From contig NZ_CP135922.1 of NCBI RefSeq assembly GCF_032399705.1, forward strand, positions 5,704,001 through 5,768,000: a DNA stretch of 64,000 bases, in the 5' to 3' direction. Source of the DNA: Paenibacillus sp. BIC5C1. GTDB taxonomy: Bacteria; Bacillota; Bacilli; Paenibacillales; Paenibacillaceae. The position numbers and the translations under genes were made by a program. Positions 61,578 to 64,000 of this stretch are shown here, piece by piece (position 1 is the first letter of the stretch; every line of letters begins with the position of its first letter). The notes beneath the pieces were generated by a model. The model saw nothing but the letters and a program-made list of their open reading frames with translations. It ran no database searches and was not told the origin of the DNA.

Positions 61578-62717
61578 TTAAGGGAATATTATGGTCAACA
61601 GTTCATTGATTCTTTTGCCATACGTGTGGTCTTTCAGTGTGCGTTCAAGTCCGCGCAAGGCAATTTCGCGGCGTTCTTTCTCATGGGAAATATAGTATTC
61701 CACCTTGTCGAGCAATTCCTGAGGGGATGAGTACGTCTCGATCTCCACACCCGGTTTATAGAAACGTGCCAGATCATCACGGGCATCGGTCAATTGAAGG
61801 GTAGCGGAAGCGGCAATTTCAAACGTTCTCGGGTTCGGTGAGGCTGGTGGAATCTTAATATGATTGTTGTTGACCGAATCGTCTTCGTGGGAGCGATGGA
61901 GGTTTATGACAATTTTAGTGCCGTTATACACATCATTGGTTTCCTGTGGACTCATCCAGCGACCCAGTTCAATCTTTTCACCGTAAGCAGCATAGTCAGG
62001 CAGACGGTCCCACCAGATGCCATTAAACACAGTATTGTGTGACATCAGCTGTGCCATGATCGGATTAAAGAAATACACCCGGTTCCAGTAAGCCGAACCG
62101 ATAAAGCTAACTTCCCGGTGGAGTGAAGACGGCGTTGTAATTGGGAAGTAGTGGTTGGTAAAGGCAGCAAACGGCAGGTAGTGTACTGAAGGGCAACCAT
62201 TCTGCCGATACAGATCCACACAGTTCAGTTCCAAGGTAAACACATGGTCGAAATGCCTCACTGTCTCAAGCGTCATATCCGTGTAATACGGATCATCGGT
62301 AAGCCAGATCGCCGTCCGAATGCCTGCTTGCCGAATTGCATCCAGATGCTCCATTGGAATATCCATGCCATCCAACACAAGCACAAGATCAGGCCGAGTT
62401 TGCAATGCAATTTCCGATACAGGCTGGCGTGGATCGGAAAGAGTTACCTGAGCAACCATGCCCTGTAATGTGGCCATGATTGCCTCATCCAGTGGAGAGT
62501 ACGGGAAACCTTTACCTGAAGATACGTACAGGACGTGGATCTGTCGAAAAGGCAATGGTTCCTGTGCACAATTGACGATATAGTTGGCACGGCCGCGAAG
62601 ATATCCTTCTTCCTTACCCGCATCATATCCGGCATGTTGCCCGTTTTTGCGTGCTTGGTCAGCCAGACTGAGCACTGGTGCATGAGACTTTCTCGTTTTA
62701 CGGTGTTTGAGAGACAT
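61578..62717 (-). CDS. CgeB-family glycosyltransferase (copy 1)
   Basis: 379 residues, GT-B fold with the CgeB arrangement: an Asp-rich core LVLDGMDIPMEHLDAIRQAGIRTAIWLTDDPYY (nt about 62290-62400), FIGSAYWNRVYFFNPIM, VINLHRSHEDDS and the C-terminal NPRTFEIAASATLQLTDARDDL. CgeB proteins decorate spore crust/outer polymers in Bacillus. The ATG at 62717 (MSLKHRK) has AAAAGGAG. The paralog at 62780-63874 has the same domain plan. It ends eleven bases before the GT4 ribosome binding site. Confidence 0.88.
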   Translation of the reverse strand: MSLKHRKTRKSHAPVLSLADQARKNGQHAGYDAGKEEGYLRGRANYIVNCAQEPLPFRQIHVLYVSSGKGFPYSPLDEAIMATLQGMVAQVTLSDPRQPVSEIALQTRPDLVLVLDGMDIPMEHLDAIRQAGIRTAIWLTDDPYYTDMTLETVRHFDHVFTLELNCVDLYRQNGCPSVHYLPFAAFTNHYFPITTPSSLHREVSFIGSAYWNRVYFFNPIMAQLMSHNTVFNGIWWDRLPDYAAYGEKIELGRWMSPQETNDVYNGTKIVINLHRSHEDDSVNNNHIKIPPASPNPRTFEIAASATLQLTDARDDLARFYKPGVEIETYSSPQELLDKVEYYISHEKERREIALRGLERTLKDHTYGKRINELLTIIFP

Positions 62718-62779
62718 ACCGCCACTCCTTTTATTTTTGGGATAGGGTTCTCTACCTCTGCTGTCCTGCAGATAGAGAT

Positions 62780-63874
62780 TTACACGTGTTCCAGCAGCTG
62801 AGCAATACGACGAGTGAACGTATGCTGGTTCAGTGTGGTAAGCAGCCCACGCCAAGCTATGGCTCGCCGTTCCTTTTCATGGTGCAGATAATATTTGATT
62901 TTGCGCTGAAGTTCACCCGCCGTTGTAAAGGTCTCGATGTCATATCCTGGACGGTAGTAGCGGGGCAAATCAATGCGTGCATCCGTTATCTGCATCGTGC
63001 CACAGGCACTGATCTCATACGTCCGCGGATTAATGGAATGACCTTGGAGATGATGCGTATTCCGGTTGTCTTCCCCGTTCTCGCAAGTCCGATGAACGTT
63101 AATAACGATTTTGGCGCCATTGTAATAATCCACTGTCGCTCCCGGATCAATCCAGCCTTCATGGATGAATCGGCCCATGATGTCGGAGCGTTGCAGCCGG
63201 TTCCACTGGCTGCCGGCAATGAATACCTTTTTGTCCGCCAGAAAAGGAGCAAGCTCATCGAACAGTGCAATTCGATTCCAGAATCCGGTACCGATAAAAC
63301 AAATGTCATACTGATGCTGTGGCCCCGTACGTCTTGGCTGAAACATCCCCGGGTTCACTGCCAGCGGCATATAGATCACCCGACCCGCTCCATGTGCAGT
63401 ATAGAACGGCACTGCCGCTTCCTCATGCGTGAACACAACATCATAATGCCGGCAAATGCTTGTCGTATCTTCGGTAAAATAAGGGTCATCCACAAACCAT
63501 ACTGCTGTTCGAATTCCCAGTTCCCTTATGCCATTCACCTGTTCCAGATGATCGGGGGGAAATACGTGTAGTCCATTCATGACCAGCACCAGATCGGGCC
63601 TGTGCTGGCTGGCTTCCTGCAGCATGTTTGCCGGCGATCCGACAACACATTCACGAACAGATTGCTGCAATGCTCCAATGACGCCTTCATCGATGGCATC
63701 GAATCCTTGCGGAATGTACAGCACTTTCATATTCCGCACGGTCGGCTCAAACATCTGCACTCGCTCCATCATGGCCTGACAGCCGCCAAATCTGCGGCCT
63801 TCTGCATATCCGCCACGGTAAGCGGTCTCCGCTTCTGTAGGCGGCCGGTGTCGTCGTTTTGCCACATCCTTCAC
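62780..63874 (-). CDS. CgeB-family glycosyltransferase (copy 2)
   Basis: 364 residues, paralogous to the downstream copy: LVMNGLHVFPPDHLEQV, ELGIRTAVWFVDDPYF, CFIGTGFWNRIALFDEL, VINVHRTCENG and NPRTYEISACGTMQITDARIDL. A short N-terminal AYRGGYAEGRRFGG segment mirrors a similar Gly-rich motif in copy 1. The GTG at 63874 has GAAGGA seven bases upstream; a second GTG nine bases later is also possible. Probably the first enzyme gene of the minus-strand glycan operon, unless a gene lies beyond the window edge. Confidence 0.86.
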   Translation of the reverse strand: MKDVAKRRHRPPTEAETAYRGGYAEGRRFGGCQAMMERVQMFEPTVRNMKVLYIPQGFDAIDEGVIGALQQSVRECVVGSPANMLQEASQHRPDLVLVMNGLHVFPPDHLEQVNGIRELGIRTAVWFVDDPYFTEDTTSICRHYDVVFTHEEAAVPFYTAHGAGRVIYMPLAVNPGMFQPRRTGPQHQYDICFIGTGFWNRIALFDELAPFLADKKVFIAGSQWNRLQRSDIMGRFIHEGWIDPGATVDYYNGAKIVINVHRTCENGEDNRNTHHLQGHSINPRTYEISACGTMQITDARIDLPRYYRPGYDIETFTTAGELQRKIKYYLHHEKERRAIAWRGLLTTLNQHTFTRRIAQLLEHV

Positions 63875-63929
63875 CCTGTCTTCCTTCAGGAGATTCCACT
63901 TCAGATTCTCCCCGAGATTGGTGTTCCCT

Positions 63930-63998
63930 CTAAAGGATATGCCCCGGGGTCAGATGCATCATGGACGGGTGTCCTGCAAGGCGCAAAATTGGCGTCTG
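63930..63998 (-). CDS. Possible C-terminal end of a gene entering the window
   Basis: The frame ending at TAG 63930-63932 is open to the window edge for 22 codons (QTPILRLAGHPSMMHLTPG...). It may be the tail of an upstream gene of the glycan operon, but another minus frame is also open to the edge, so the choice is uncertain. Confidence 0.2.
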   Translation of the reverse strand, partial: QTPILRLAGHPSMMHLTPGHIL

Positions 63999-64000
63999 CC

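Noticed and set aside
62786..63571. Plus-strand frame of 261 codons
   Set aside because: Antisense to the second CgeB-like gene, which has clear family motifs.

Overview
The window reads as a chromosomal segment of a spore-forming Bacillota, most likely Paenibacillus. The evidence is a GerE regulator, a gerM-rph-rdgB block in the Bacillus order, a YhcN/YlaJ sporulation lipoprotein, two CgeB-type spore glycosyltransferases, strong AGGAGG-type ribosome binding sites with frequent TTG/GTG starts, and a carbohydrate gene style (GH105, GH106, Lpl-type ABC importer, AraC regulator with an extracytoplasmic sensor) typical of that genus. There are no rRNA genes, CRISPR arrays or intact insertion sequences. 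One tRNA-Arg(UCU) is present, beside a partial duplication of its own 3' end.

Layout. 0-9.5 kb: a secreted subtilase, a methyltransferase, the tRNA, small hypothetical genes and an asparagine synthetase. 9.5-15 kb: a five-gene minus-strand operon coding STM4015-, STM4014-, STM4013-, STM4012- and STM4011-family proteins (leucine-rich repeat protein, ATP-grasp-like protein, alkaline-phosphatase-fold hydrolase, two radical SAM enzymes). A perfect LexA/DinR-type SOS box lies in its putative promoter. To my knowledge the function of this cluster is not established, and it is the strongest candidate for an undescribed system here. 15-23 kb: rdgB-rph-gerM, a PgpA-like phosphatase, an ApbE/ferric-reductase-like membrane operon, an MBL hydrolase and a methyltransferase. 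23-37 kb: a DUF72 protein and a rhamnogalacturonan-type utilisation cluster (AraC sensor-regulator, two permeases, solute-binding lipoprotein, GH106-like enzyme, deacetylase, GH105), with an exact cre match ahead of the transporter. 37-43.5 kb: an M20 dipeptidase, a MITE-like intergenic element, nagA-nagB with an RpiR regulator and repeated operator, then a structured leader that can hide the ribosome binding site of a small Cys-rich gene broken by an in-frame stop, and gerE. 43.7-52.8 kb: a YhcN lipoprotein, a Gld-like ABC operon with DUF4340, a glycosyltransferase, and a DHA2 efflux pump with a four-unit 13-bp-period operator array. 52.9-64 kb: a glycan locus with two CgeB paralogs, a GT4 with an Arg/Lys-rich tail, three genes resembling the UDP-N-acetyl-L-fucosamine pathway, another NAD-sugar dehydratase, two paralogous GT2 enzymes, and a convergent GT4 followed by a 57-residue protein.

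Working together: the glycan locus probably makes and attaches a FucNAc-containing glycan to a spore or cell-surface polymer. The 24-37 kb block imports and degrades pectin-derived oligosaccharides under substrate and carbon-catabolite control, and nagBA feeds amino sugars into glycolysis. The STM4011-4015 operon looks like a peptide/protein- or metabolite-modification pathway that may be induced by DNA damage. Start codons were chosen by ribosome binding site, so several genes begin downstream of the longest possible reading frame.
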